NCBI RefSeq assembly: GCF_030463565.1
Contig: NC_134643.1
Coordinates: 166,988,491 to 167,052,490, forward strand
Length of the DNA: 64,000 nt
Direction: 5' to 3'
From: Pelecanus crispus
Taxonomy: Eukaryota; Chordata; Aves; Pelecaniformes; Pelecanidae
The stretch's first letter is position 1. Each line of letters opens with the position of its first letter. Under the pieces are notes generated by a model. The model saw only the letters and a list, made by a program, of their open reading frames with translations, did no database searches and was not told the origin of the DNA. Below are positions 1 to 12,600 of the stretch, piece after piece. The position numbers and the translations under genes were made by a program.

Positions 1-1326
1 GGTGATGCTTTTGTTGCTTCATGGGTAAATCCATGTTGTCCAGCGCCATCTCAGTATTTCTTGCTGCCGCAGACCAAACTCTATTTTGCAGGAGTGGGGG
101 TCCAGGTGAGGGCCTGCGAATGCAAAAGGGGGGAGCAGGAGGGGTGAAAGGGGTTTGGAGGCTGGGAGATGCTTCACATGAGAAGGTGACGGGGAGGGCT
201 TGGGGTGGGTATTCACAGCTGATGAAGGACCTGGGAGGTCTTAAATTTCACTGAGGCTGTGGGCAATGAGCTTCTCTCTTTTTCAGCACCTCCTTGACCA
301 CCTACCCAGGTTAGTAAGCTACAGATGTTCCTGCCCCTCTCTTCAGACTGTACTCCCCTTCAGTGTGGGACCCCCACCATGAAACCCTCTTCTAGCCCTT
401 TCCTCCTCTACACTGTCCCTTCTGCCCATCCTCTTCTCTCACTGACCCCTCAAAACACAGTGGGCTGAATTAATCCAGTTGAGCCCTGAATGCTTGGATC
501 TTTCAGTAGCAACAAAACTGGCCAAGATTTCTGAGATGAAATAGGAAAATTTACTTTATAGTGACTTCACAAGAGGGCAGTGAGATAAATGAATCCACTG
601 AAATTTAATTACATATTAAATTCTGTCAGATACTGCTGCTAAAGTTTTCATTTAAATCTCAGTGAGATACTGTAGAGCTATGGGTAATGGCAAGAAGGAA
701 GCTTTGTATCCTATGGTGAAAAAATGAATGTCTGTGTAAATAACGTGAAAATCTATTTTAGGAGGGATGAGCCCATCTGCAAACTTCTAACAGGGCTGCA
801 ACAGCTAGGTGGTGTCAGCTCTTGCTCTCCATTTGCAGAATTTCAACACTGGAAAATGCATCTCTAGAAAATGATATGATCTTGTCCTATTACCTGAACT
901 CAAAATATGTTCTCTCCACTGTGGACACTGATGTCATCCAAAGTCATGCATGTTTTGTATAGCAGCACTGCCTCTCCCACCCCAAAAATGGTGTACAAAG
1001 TCAAAGGATGTTTTCCCTTGAAAATGTGAGCATCCAATCTTATGATTTATTTGAGGGAGGGAAAAAAGTGTGTGTCACTTGTAAATAATCACCTCCACAA
1101 GATAAATAGAAATCACACTTCAGTTCCTAAATATTGGATTAGTTTAACTCCAGTCTTTTAACATGTGCTTGAGTCAAAACACAGATTGGTCAAGAGATGA
1201 CACTTGTACTTGCGTTGTCCAGTCAACAACATGATTCATGTTGTAGGGCTGGTTGCGTAAGTTGACAAGATAATCCAGCCAGCCCCAGCAGCTGCTGCAC
1301 TGCTGACACTCTGATGTGCTGTTCTT

Positions 1327-1349
1327 AAAAAAAAAAAAAAAAAAAAAAA
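1327..1349. repeat. Poly-A homopolymer (23 A)
   Basis: An uninterrupted run of 23 A. It could be the tail of a decayed retrotransposed sequence or simple slippage. No recognisable retrogene lies directly 5' of it. Confidence 0.8.
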
Positions 1350-4300
1350 GCTAAGTACAGTTTGTCTGAAAACATGTTAGTGATGAAACTTCAGCAGACA
1401 CAATACAATGAAAAGCTAAAAAGTTCACTTGAAAATGTCAGGTCCCACAACACAAATCTGAAGTTTCAGAAGAAGAATATCAATGTGGAAGTACAAAGAA
1501 AACAAACTGTCAAAGAGATGTTTGGGTGCTTTCAGTATGCTTTGAACAACTTTCAGCAAACTTGCATTGCCTCAGATGAGAGAGGATGATGCTGTGTGTC
1601 AGGCAAATTCAAATCTAATATGAAGAAAGGCAGAGGTACATAATTCAGAATAAAAAAAAGCTTTCACTACCCAATGAAAGAGTTGAATCCTAGCTGGGTG
1701 CAGGGTACTTAGACCTTTGTTGTTAGCTTTTTTCTTAAATATGGCTACATGCTTCAAAGTATGTGTTTCTCTGTAGTAGAAGGGAATACAGAAAGGCTTT
1801 GAATCAGGAACTCTTTTGTTCTGCCCTACTTCCCTTACCAGCTGCCCTTAATAGTTATGCTAACACTCCTATTTGTCTACCCCACATACCTGCTGGGAGT
1901 GCCCTTGCTTGGCAGGCGAGAATCTCCGAGCCTCAGAGATGGATTGCATAAGGTCTGACGGTAACTCAGCTCCAAAACTGCATGTTTCTGCTCTCCCGCT
2001 CTCATGCCTGATGTGTTTACACAGGCACAACACAATGCATGCTCTCTTAATTTATTGACTGCGTGATATAAAGGTTAAGGCTGAAGGCTGAACCCACAAA
2101 GGCATTTCAAGGCTGGAAAGGATGGTAACATCTCTAAGCCCAAAAATCAAGATTTTTTTCAACACTTCCTTGCAACTGTCAGCTAACACTGGTTTCCATG
2201 CAGACCTGCACTTCCAGAACGGAAGTTCCCTATTAAATCCAGGCTTTGCACAAAACACTTCGGATTCCCTGAGGAAAAAAGCAGCAAAGGTGTTGTCATG
2301 ATGGAGATGGATATAAAGGGGAAGTGGACTAAGGGGTAAATCCCAGCTCAGTGGGGACAACCCTTGCTCCTTGCGGTCTACTTTTGACAGATATCTGCAC
2401 GGGGCCTCTTTCCCTTACTGGCAATCCATCCTGTGCTCTCCTCACCAATAAAAATACCTGTGAATGTAACAGAAGATGATGTTCTCAAACAGAGTAAACG
2501 AACTAAAAATAAAACACTCTGAGTTATTGACCTCAAGATATGAGTTATGTTTTCAGCAAAAATAAAAAAAACAAACCCACTTTTTAGCAGAAGTGACTTC
2601 ACAATGTATCGTGTACCATTACCTCATTAGGTCTGCATCTGCTATGTTAACTTTGCGTGTTGCCACAGGGACTACTAAGGAGACAAAGGTTTTTGGCATC
2701 AGTGTGGGGCAGCTCCAGGTAAATCAAGTTCACTTAGTTACTTTATTTATGTACGGGTCTCCGCTCTAGTTCCCCCTCCCCTGCTTCCTCCTCCACCCAC
2801 ACGTTCAGTGTGTACAGACAGACCTGCCAGAGAAGCCAAGTCCCTTCTGGGCTACAGAACATGAGCTCTTTTCCTTCTTCTGGGGAGGAATACCTACCAA
2901 ACGCTGCTGAGCTGGGCTGCTAGAAAACTTCTCTTTCTCTGCATATCCCTGGTCTGGTTTAGCAAACTTCTGAAGTAGCTAGTCCACATGTTTTGGGGCC
3001 GAAGTTGATCTTTGCATGGAAATGAAGTGAGCTTCTCAAATACCAAACCTAGCACCTCTTATGAAAGCGCACAGTTGCTGGATTGCTGGTGGTTGAATGC
3101 AGCTGAGCTGCTGCAGACCCCTTCTCAGAGGGCCCTGCTGCCTTCCCTCCCTCCAGTCCCTGTCTCCTCCAGACCATCCCACCAATTATTTGCTCTGCTG
3201 GCAAGCTGTGTCTTCAAGAAAGAAAACAAGACACAGTTCTACGAGAAAGGCCACAGCAAACAAATTCTGTTTTCTTTGTTATCTGAACATTCATGGTTTT
3301 GGTGGGATGCCTCAGTTACATTAGAAAGTGCAGCGCCTCTGTGGAAGGCTTTTGTATGCACCAGCTGATTCACTAATAACATTTTTCCTCAGATTCCCTG
3401 TCTGGAAGGTGGGGATAAGCTTCTCTTGGAAAGATGTATTATCTTGGGAGGAGTAGTTACTGGGAAGTGACTAGTGTTAGTGTTTGGCTACCTCCATCAT
3501 GAAAGCCAAGCAAATTGTGGTTATAGAGCAAAATAAATTGGTCTTTGTTCATAATGGCATTAATGCACTACCTAAATCAGTTTTCAGCATCTCACCCAAT
3601 ACTGGCTATCCCAAGATGAGCTGCACACCCTTGCAAGTTCTTTATGCTTATTATCATTTTTCCAATCTAAAATACTGAGTCAAACACATCTATTAAGATT
3701 TATAAAATGCACATGTTCTAAACAAATAGTAATTTGTCTTCATTTTCTTTAAGATACTTCAATCTTAATTCAGGTTGTTAGAACTTAAATAATGAATAGT
3801 TGTGATCAGTTATTCCACGTTATGGATTCACCTCACCAGCTTCTCTGAAATGATCATGTTCTTCCTACCTACGAGACAAAAAGAAACAATCTTACCAACT
3901 TCCCTACAACCTTTAACCGAGTGTGATATTTTGTGGCATTTAACTAATGACAGAGAAAGGTACCCATCAATTAAAATGTCTACCCACACAGCCAAACGGT
4001 TGGTGCTAGGATATGGTCCTGGAATAATGTGTCATTTTAAGCTGTGCAGTTTACAGAAATCACATACTGTACTTTCTAAACACTGACTGTGGTTTATACT
4101 TATTTATTCCAAGTTATGTTGCCTGAGTTTTCGATCATACCTTGAAAATGCACTCCTGTGAGTTCAGAGCTTTGTAGGAGAAAGCAGAATTACATCTTCA
4201 TCTTTGTTCGCTGAATATTTAAAAGCCCTGCTGTGCTCTGAGCTTTCCTAGAAAGTGAGCCTCGCTAGGAAACTCAGATCTTCTGAGAACACAAAATAGC

Positions 4301-4952
4301 CCTACAGAGGTCAACCTCATGGCATCGGCTTACTAAATGAAACCAGACCGCAATCCACCTCAGAAGTAGCTGTGAAGCAATTGTGTGAACCTTTATCTCT
4401 CTCCATGAGGCAAATTAAAACATTTGTGCTCATCAGGGTGAATTCTTTTCTAGTATTGTTTGGAGACTTCTGTAATTTTTTATCATTATTATTATTTTTG
4501 GTTTAAGAGAGACCTTGAATATTGAAAGATAACATGAGCAGAAGCCAGGGCAATCCAACTAGCCCATTTATCTCAAATTGCTGAGAAAACAGGTGTTTTT
4601 TTCTTAATTTCTGCTTCCTACTGGTATGTCCCTTTCTAGGAAGAAACTTCAAAGGCCTACTCTTTGTTTCCACCAAATGCACGGGGGTATATAAGATGTG
4701 CTCGGGAACAAACTGAAATTCCCATTCACCACTGTTGTTTATGCAAGAGAAGAGACCAAATGTTCAGGGAAGAAATGGCATCTTTCATTTCATACTTTAA
4801 CAGCTCCAAAATGGTGGTAGTATCTCAATTATTTCTGTACGCGAAGGAGCTATCAGTGATTTCAGCATTCCTCACTGCATTACAGACTGCTTGTTTTGCT
4901 GGAATAAACATGATAGAGAAACGTAACACTGCCTGTGCTGTGCGGCCATTTC

Positions 4953-4990
4953 TATATATCTATATATCTGTGTGTATATATATATATATC
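4953..4990. repeat. TA-rich microsatellite
   Basis: Imperfect repeats of CTATATAT followed by a (TA)n run and a TCTC end. This is simple sequence with no gene context. Confidence 0.7.
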
Positions 4991-5765
4991 TCTCACAGAG
5001 CGGTGATATTTGACTAGCATCAGCTGTGGCAGTGGAACTTATACAGCAAGATTTGTGTTTCTTACAGGAGTACGTGCTATAAATACAGCTATAACCACAC
5101 ACTCATTCTTTACCTTAAGAATTTATTAATGAATTTTAACAGTCAAGAGCATGAGTAGCTGATAAGAAAGTAGAGCTCCTTTGAGCAGATTACCCCCATA
5201 TAAACACAGTTTAAGATATCTGGGTTCAGCTGTAGCTCTACATCATGGCAGCTTTTTTTAGCACCTGAAGTGCTGACTGCAGATATTCCACATTGCAATA
5301 TATTGCAACTCTTGTTTGATTTGTACCTAAGAAGAAATCAACCTGTTCAGCAGCCAGGTAATTATTAAGTGCACGCTGTAGGAGATGCCATCGGACTGAT
5401 TGCATAAACCACAGACCAGTGTAACACAACATCAGCAAGCCCCAAAGGAGTTTATTCTTTCAGAAATTTCATTTTTTTGGCAATACCTACTATTATTTTT
5501 CTGTTTCTGCATTCTAAGTACATTCGAGTCCTAGTATTGTGCAGCTTCCCTAATCCGCTCTTCTCGTTGGCCTCAAGCTCTGGTGATTCTCACGCTAAAC
5601 TTCTCATCCATTTATTTCACATACAAATCTAATTGAGTAAGATGCAGGCATCGCTACAGTTCAGCACGAAGCGTACATTGTGTTATACCGATCAGCATTC
5701 TCCCAGCTTTCCCTGTAGATTGGTGGCACACGCGGCACGCAGGATGGCCATCTGCTGCGGACAGA

Positions 5766-5815
5766 CCGAAATGATGAGCGAACTGGGTTACCGAAATGAT
5801 GAGCGAACTGGGTTA
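5766..5815. repeat. Perfect 25-bp tandem duplication
   Basis: Two identical 25-bp units, each starting CCGAAATGATGAGCG, lie head to tail at 5766-5790 and 5791-5815. A few diverged bases of a third unit follow (CTGAAATA). It sits immediately next to the 3' end of an antisense CR1 element, so the duplication could date from that insertion or from later slippage. Confidence 0.85.
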
Positions 5816-5828
5816 CTGAAATACAGAC

Positions 5829-5997
5829 CCACAGAATGGTTTGGGTTGGAAGGGACCTTTATAGAGATCATCCAGTCCAACCCCTGCTGCCATGGGCAGG
5901 GCCGTCCTTTCACTAGGTCAGGTTGCTCAAGGCCTCGTCCAACCTGACCTTGAACACTACCAGTGATGGGCTATCCACAACTTCTCTGGGCAACTTC
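5829..5997 (-). mobile_element. CR1 LINE, 3' end fragment, antisense
   Basis: On the minus strand this reads as the avian CR1 3' end: the conserved block around GGTTGGACTGGATGATC, then GGTCCCTTCCAACCC, then the ATTCTGTG tail. On the + strand it starts with CACAGAATGG and ends in the CR1-like CCACAACTTCTCTGGGCAAC. The copy is strongly 5'-truncated, as is usual for CR1. It lies about 0.7 kb upstream of the SLC15A1 start. Confidence 0.85.
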
Positions 5998-6329
5998 TGG
6001 GAGCTGCAGTCATCGTTAGAAACCGAGTGCCAGCCGGCAAACTTGTGTTTTCTCTTGCATTTGGCAGCAGCGGTTGGGAGAAACTCTGTCTCGCTGGCTG
6101 GAGAGGATGGAATGAGGCAGAAAGCCGTCCTCCACACAGCATGTAGTCCACTTACTCACTTAGTAAGTTTTCCATCATGCTGTCGACATCAAAGGGATGA
6201 CGACGTGTGGCATTAGTATTGCACAGTGCTCGATTTAGCTTATAGCCTTGGCTCTGTGCTTTCTCATAGCCACGGAAAGAGAAGAAAGAAAAAAAAAAAA
6301 AAACAACCCCGAGCCGAGAGTTAAGACTC

Positions 6330-6695
6330 CTCATGGAGAAGCCGAGGGGGCAGAGGGCGGCGGGAAGGGCTGGCACCGGCAGCTCAAACCCTCCCCGGCG
6401 CGTTGCTCTAACGCAGCAGGGCTCGAAACTGGCGGGTCAAGGGCGGGTGAGCCCCGCAATCGCTGCCCTGGCGATAAGCTCCCCCCGCCGAAGCTGCCCC
6501 GCTCCCCTCCCTGCCACCTGCACTGCCCCAGCCGCCGGCACCGCCCCGGAGCAGCCAGGGCCGGGCGGGGCCCCCGAGCCGTCCTTAAAGCCCGGCCGCC
6601 CCGGGCATCCTCCCTCTTGCCCGCCCGCTCACCCTCCTGCCCTCCGTCCTGCCCTCCCGCCCTCCCCGGCGCCCCGTCGACACCGCGCCGGCAGC
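6330..6695 (+). promoter_or_regulatory. SLC15A1: SLC15A1 GC-rich promoter and 5' UTR region
   Basis: Sequence immediately upstream of the SLC15A1 start is GC- and CpG-rich against an AT-rich background. It carries GC-box-like GGGCGG sites (for example around 6432-6449 and 6559-6575) that could bind Sp1-type factors, and a weak TATA-like CCTTAAAG at about 6583. Mammalian SLC15A1 is known to respond to Sp1 and CDX2. The transcription start cannot be fixed by reading; it should lie close upstream of the ATG at 6696, possibly about 25-30 bases after the TATA-like motif. Confidence 0.6.
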
Positions 6696-6699
6696 ATGG
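6696..6699 (+). CDS. SLC15A1: SLC15A1 coding exon 1 (ATGG only)
   Basis: Only four coding bases: the start codon plus the first base of codon 2, followed by the donor GTAGGT at 6700. The start context has A at -3 and G at +4. Joining to exon 2 gives MAAKSKGRV, and the frame then continues into the conserved PEPT1 sequence, which is why this ATG was chosen. Confidence 0.85.
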
Positions 6700-9600
6700 G
6701 TAGGTGCTGCTGGGGGCAGCGCCCCAGGGGTGGGGTGGGATGCGATGCGGGGGCTGCTGGAAGGATGCTGCTGCCTCCGGGCTGGGTACCAGGGGGTCCC
6801 CAAGTCACCCCCCTCTGACCCGCGTGTCCGTGCTGGGCTGTGAGCAGCCCGTGGAGAGCTGACAGCATGGTTGAGGGGTCCCCGGACCCCAGGGCTGGCT
6901 CTTGCTGCTCAGTGTAGGTCTGAGGGCATCTTTGGGTGCCTTGTGCTCCTCTGGGCAGTCCCCAGCTATTGCTTCTTCATCAGTCCTCTTCCTCTGGGGG
7001 GGCTCTCCCTCCGGCGATGCTATAGCAAAGGCTGTATGAACCTGCCTTGAAACCCTAGCAAAAGCCGAGTTGTGTTGCTTTAACCTCTGTAAGCTTTTTG
7101 GGCTGAACCCCGAGCTGGTAGTAAGGTTTCTCTCAAACTTTTAAGGCATGTGGAGTTTAAAATCCTGGTACAATTTAAATGTGGTGTTTCTCATAGCTCT
7201 TAAATAATGCTTTTTCACAAGAGAGTTTACCTAGGGTTGACCTAATCAGTATTCTTTAAATACATAGAAACGCAGCTGGAAGATTCAGATAAGGGCAGAG
7301 CCCATCTGGCTAGTTATTCCTGAAGATTCGCTCCTGTCTAAGCTGGAACACTGAGTAGTAAAGGCACAAATGATGCTTTTCTGTGGTATAGCTCTCCGAG
7401 GGCCCAGCAAAAGGCGATGGTCCTGCAGTGTCTGAGTACATTGGCGTGCCTCTCCTAGCAAGCAGTTCCCAGGCTGGGGTAACCTTGTCTCCCATAGGGG
7501 AGGAACCTGAGGTGCCCAAAAAATGAGAAAGTACCACTGCATCTTCAGTAGGCAGATCTGTGCTCTGGGGACAGGCAACCGTAGTGATGAGCAGGCAGAG
7601 CTCAGCAGTGCTGCTGCCCAGGCAGGCACCAGGGTCTCGCTGACTTGGGCAGCCAGCCGGAAAAATGGTGATGGCTCTGGGAAGAGAGAGAAACCTTGTG
7701 CAGCTGGGTCTGCTCATGTAGCATCAGGTTTGCTGCTAATATTATAGGTTGCCTTTGGCGGTTTCTGTGTCGGTGTCTTTCTGGAAGAGCGAGGTGTGAA
7801 GCAGGGACTCCTGGAATTACTTGTCCTGGTAGCAGCAGCATCCTTGTGTAGGTGCTCTAAGGCTGCTCCAAGGGGCAGAAGCAACGGGTTTGGCTGTGCC
7901 GTGAGTAGGGTGGTGGGAAAGCAATGTTTCTTTGGAGCCAGGAACATCCTAAGTGACAGTATGGTTGTGTACAGATTTAGCCTGGCCACAGACATGAAGT
8001 ATTTCAAGCAGGTAAAGTTGCTGCAATGGCCGCATGGAGCAAGACAATGGTGCTTCCATCTTGTGACATGGACCATGAGCCACAAGAGCTGCAGCATCCC
8101 ACAGCATCTCTGTGGCTGCAGGGAATCATACTGGTGTGAGCTGCTGGGGAAGGGGTCAGAGCCAGAAGCCTGTCCCCCACCTTGCCTGCAAATGTGGGAA
8201 GAAGAGAGTGACCCACCGATAAAAAACTATTCAGATTCAGTGCTCAAGCCAAGAACTGAGTGGCTTCTGTCTTTACAGTATTTTAAAATATTTAATATCT
8301 TAAGGGAATACAAAGTCCATAACTAAAGAACTAAAAAGAACTTGCTTTAGAACTAAAGTTCTAAAGAACTTTATTTTGAAAAATGCGAAGCTCTCTAGTA
8401 TTTTGTGGTGAAAATGAGCACTTCTGCAGGTCATTCTTTGTGGGGAGAGAATGAGAGGTACCAAGGATTGCCCAAAGGAGGGACTGCTCCAATGCACCAC
8501 TAGCAAACCCCAGATTTATCACTGAAATAGAGCACCCAGCATTTTGCATCAGTGCTTTTGGTGGTCTAACCCTGAAGTTGCCCAACAGTGGAGTTCCTCA
8601 AACATTTTAGGTGCCTATGTTGAAATGTTGGCTTTAATGGCATCAGGAGTTCCCTGTCTGTTGCTGTAAAAGGAGAATAGAGGGGAAAAGTCAAAGTGGT
8701 TGAGAAATAGGGTTGTCTCTTAAACATTGAAGTCGGTCAATGTTATCTGGAAAAAATGCCTGTGCAATGTCCTCTGTGTAGGGTTTCTTGCAGAGTTGAT
8801 ACTTTTACCCTCTGGAAAGGAAAAAAACCCAACCAACTACAAGTTCCTTGATTTTTTTTTTCCCAAGGCTTAGCTAACAGACAGGAGTGAGCTGCTCAAA
8901 CTGATGTTATGAAAAACTGGCAGTATCATGCGTGTGTGCTGGAAAGGCCAACCATTGGAAATAATCAAGAAATTGTTATGAAGATAGTCTATCAGTAATG
9001 CCTTGGTACCCTTCAGCATATCTGCTCACATGAGTTGTGCAAGGGACATTATCAATAACTTTAATGACTCAGGTATCTGAGCCTTTGCCCTGATGTTGGT
9101 GTGTTAGCACTTTCTGGATGTTACTTCTTTTCTAGGAAAATATATTCTTGAACTACCTGCATAATAGTTCCTCTGTCTCTATTGTGAAGGTAGTTGTCCG
9201 TGGCAGTGAAGGAAAGAATCAGATTAATTTGTTTTAATAATTTTTGGAGGTGACTTTATTCAATATCATGTCAAACACTAAATCATAGTGTTGCTGTCAG
9301 CTGTTTTCATCTGTTGTGCACTATGGACTAAATAATGACCTTCGCAAGCGTATTTTTCTTATAGAGATCTATTATGGGCACACTTCATTTGCAAGCAGGG
9401 AGTTCAAAGTTCACATCTTGTACTTGGTTCTGTCTTAATGATAAAGAACTCGCTCATGTGGTGTTCCAGGAAATGCTGACACCCACTATGTGGCCACAGC
9501 ACCTTTATCTGAAACGATGCAAGCTCAGCCTTCAAGCCTGTCCCCTGAGCCAAGCAAGCCCTGCAGGACAGTGCTTGGTGGGCTGCTGGGGTAGCGAACC

Positions 9601-12600
9601 CACCGTGAGCAGCTGGAAGTGACTTTGGGGCTGCAAGCAGCTCTCTGCTCTTGCTGACCTCGGTGAGACCCCTCCTGTGCTTCCAGGGCTTCCTAGGTTA
9701 ATCTGCAGGTTATGGGAATGCCCACTAATGTGGATCACTCTGTTGGGCCATGTATTCAGCTCTCCTTAAGTCTGAGCCATGTGAAGATTGTCCCTTTTCA
9801 GGACTTGGTATCCACCCTGGCAGGGCATCTTCAGTCTATTCCTTACTCTTGAATTGCCTTAAGCATAACATCAATGAGAGTGAATTAAACCAGGATTCAT
9901 CTTCTGTACATGGTAGGGTGGTCTACCACCACCTTGAATGATGTGTGGTGAGCAGTCGTAGTGGGATGCTTTGTCTCATCAGTCCTTCTTGATTTTTCCC
10001 TGGGAGTGCATGTGAGTCTATGCATAGCCTGAAGAACAAAAGGCAATCAAGCAAAGTTTTTCCTAATAACCTCCTTGCACCATAAAAAGTCCCCTTTTAA
10101 CAAACTGAGAACTTACTCACCCTGAACTATACTGTGTTTGTTTCATGATTTGTTTCGAGCTGAACTTTTCTCATGTCTTGCAGTGGTTTTAAAGGAATGT
10201 TACTTAGTAGTTTCCATTAACTTGTGTTTTTTTTTTCCCTCCACAGCTGCAAAAAGTAAAGGCAGAGTGGTAAGTATTGTTTTCTCTTATAAAAAGTTGC
10301 TACACTGACTATCTTTGGGTTACCTTGTTTGGGTAACTTTAGCAGTGCACAAAAAAAAAAAAAAATATCATCCTATGAACATACTTTAAAAGTATAAAAT
10401 AATGAGTTATTGGCCAACACACACAAAACAGCCTGGTAGCTCATTAAATCCTAGCTAAGCATTAGCGTGCTCACCACCCTGATAAAATGTCTGAAGAGCC
10501 TTTGCTGACGGGGCAGACATCGGTTGGGAGGGGGAGGATCCCTGGAGCCCACCCTTCACGTGGCTGAGTTGTCATCTGCTGACTCTCCCTTAGGACCCTT
10601 TTACCTTTTGGTGTAAGTGTTCTTCCCCTTGAATCTTTGAACTGCTAATAACACCTGTCTCAGCAACCTTCTCTGTGTCTCTGCTTTTCTTATCTCGCAA
10701 GGTTTTATTCCACAGACTTTCCCCGCAGCTTTCTCGCACCTTAGTGGCTTCCTCAGCAGCCACAAAGCTGTGCAGCAGGGTGGTGTCAGACCTGTGCCTG
10801 GCATCCCCAGGACAGGGGAAGGTTATGGAGAGCATTATAAAACATAGCCTTCAGGTTACCTCTTCAGTGGTGGATCCAGTGCTTTCTGGTCAATAGGGTT
10901 CAAAATGGAAGACGTTTCAATAAATGTGTGTGTACGCGCATGTATAATGCACAAGAGGTTTAAGAGGACAGTATAGTGCAAAACAAGAATAGTACAGGTC
11001 ATATATTATCAAGGTATAACTGCATATTCTCTTGTTGCTTGTTTCATCTTGGAAAAATAGGAGGTCTGTTACCTTGGGAAAGACCTTGTAGCTTTCTCCT
11101 GCGTGCCCCTGTTTGTGCTCAGCCCCAGCTGTGACATGCAAATCTCTGCCAGCTCAGGAGCAGCTGGGAAAATCCCACCCATGGCCGCTGTGCCAGCGTG
11201 TGACTGCAGGACATCTCGGCCAGGCACATAAGTGCTCATGCCTTAAAACAGAAACCCAACCTTGGTGGAATTTTGTTACCTCCCCAGATCAGCACATAAC
11301 ACAGCTTAAGCAATAAGCTGTTGGGCAGTGTGATGGTGTAATACTGGGGAGGTTTGAGAACACCAAGAAGGACAAAAAGGTTTTAGTGACGCTTTGTGAT
11401 TTTTTTCTGGTGGGGATGGGTCCTGCCAGGACTGCTCTGTGCCTTTTTTCTCTGTAGGCAGACCAGCTTCAGAGGGGACATCCTTTCCTCCCCAGCTGGG
11501 CTATACCCAATTACACTGGCAGAAACCAGCTGCGCAGTGTGGGTTTCTGTTTTAGGGCCTGACCCAACAACTGCTGAAATCAAAACCTTTTGGGTGTATC
11601 TATGGGTGCTGAGCCAAACCTGCATGGTGTGGTTCCCCACCCACCTCCTCAGGAGCATGAACATTTGCATGGCTTAGTGATGGTGCATGGTCAGGGCCGG
11701 GTGGCATTCTTCTGTATGAACTCCAGTCCACCAAAAGCTGTGTCCAAGTTGGGACTAGTCATCTAGACCTCCTGCTATCTTCAGCCAAGGGAAGTAGGCA
11801 CCTTCAAGTGAATTTTATCTAATTTGGGGATATGTGTGGATGGTCTCCCTTCAGAGGCACTTCTTTCTGCCCATGGAGGATGTGATAAATCAAGAGTGAC
11901 AAGTCTCTATTTGGGCCTGTAATTTCTGTTCCTCTGAAGCTAGATGAGCCCCACCTGGCACTCACCTCGGCTGAAGTCAGGGTTTTTTTCAGTGAAGCTT
12001 GCTTATCAAACCATGGGTAAGATGTGCACTATATACTTGGTTCAGCTGATAACAAAGACAAATGCTGTTCAGGCTGCTTGGACGTCCTTATGCCTGAGTC
12101 AGACTAAGTCAGCAATATTCTCACCACTCTCATTTTCATTTCTCTTGCACTATTCACAGAAAGCCCATTGTAGCACACAAGTCTCACAAAGTGTTGTGGT
12201 GTTCATTAAGGCTCTGGCCAAAGGCTTTGCTGGAGATATGGGCTCTCCAATTTACTCATGTCAGGCAGGATTCTCGCACGTAAGGTTTCTTTCCTTCTGG
12301 TCTACAGAGTTAACTTTTTTTCTGTTTCACACAGAATATGGATTGGTTTGATTCCTAAACCCTCATGACATGAAGACAAACAATGCCATATTTTTTTCCT
12401 TGTCCATGCTTCTTAAGTTTCATAACTGTTTTACCTCTGGGATGTTCTGAGGCTTATTAAAAATTTTACCTTTTTTATGGGTTTATGTTCAACTTGCATT
12501 CCTAGTAATTTTAATAGAAATGATATCACGTATTCATCCACTAAGAAAAGTGAAACTTCCAATTCTACTGATCATGCCAGATTTGTACGTGATGTGTGCT

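Larger units (their letters stand above)
1..5765. other. Intergenic region upstream of SLC15A1, no gene recognised
   Basis: No exon of a known gene is recognisable here on either strand. The open frames are short (118 codons or fewer) and have no familiar protein features. On the human map the gene upstream of SLC15A1 is DOCK9, but I could not identify a DOCK9 coding exon; an untranslated tail cannot be excluded. Visible simple sequence is a 23-base A run at 1327-1349 and an AT-rich stretch of TA and CTATATA repeats near 4953-4990. Confidence 0.6.

Noticed and set aside
1-6300. Terminal exons of DOCK9
   Set aside because: Expected from human gene order, but no recognisable DOCK9 coding sequence was found in this part.
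6248-6868. Open frames of 72-161 codons around the SLC15A1 first exon
   Set aside because: Same GC-rich promoter effect. The only supported coding bases here are ATGG at 6696-6699.
7796-8326. 176-codon + strand ORF in SLC15A1 intron 1 whose start looks a little like a signal peptide
   Set aside because: No recognisable family, no splice or poly-A context, and a length reachable by chance in a moderately GC-rich stretch. It would need RNA evidence.
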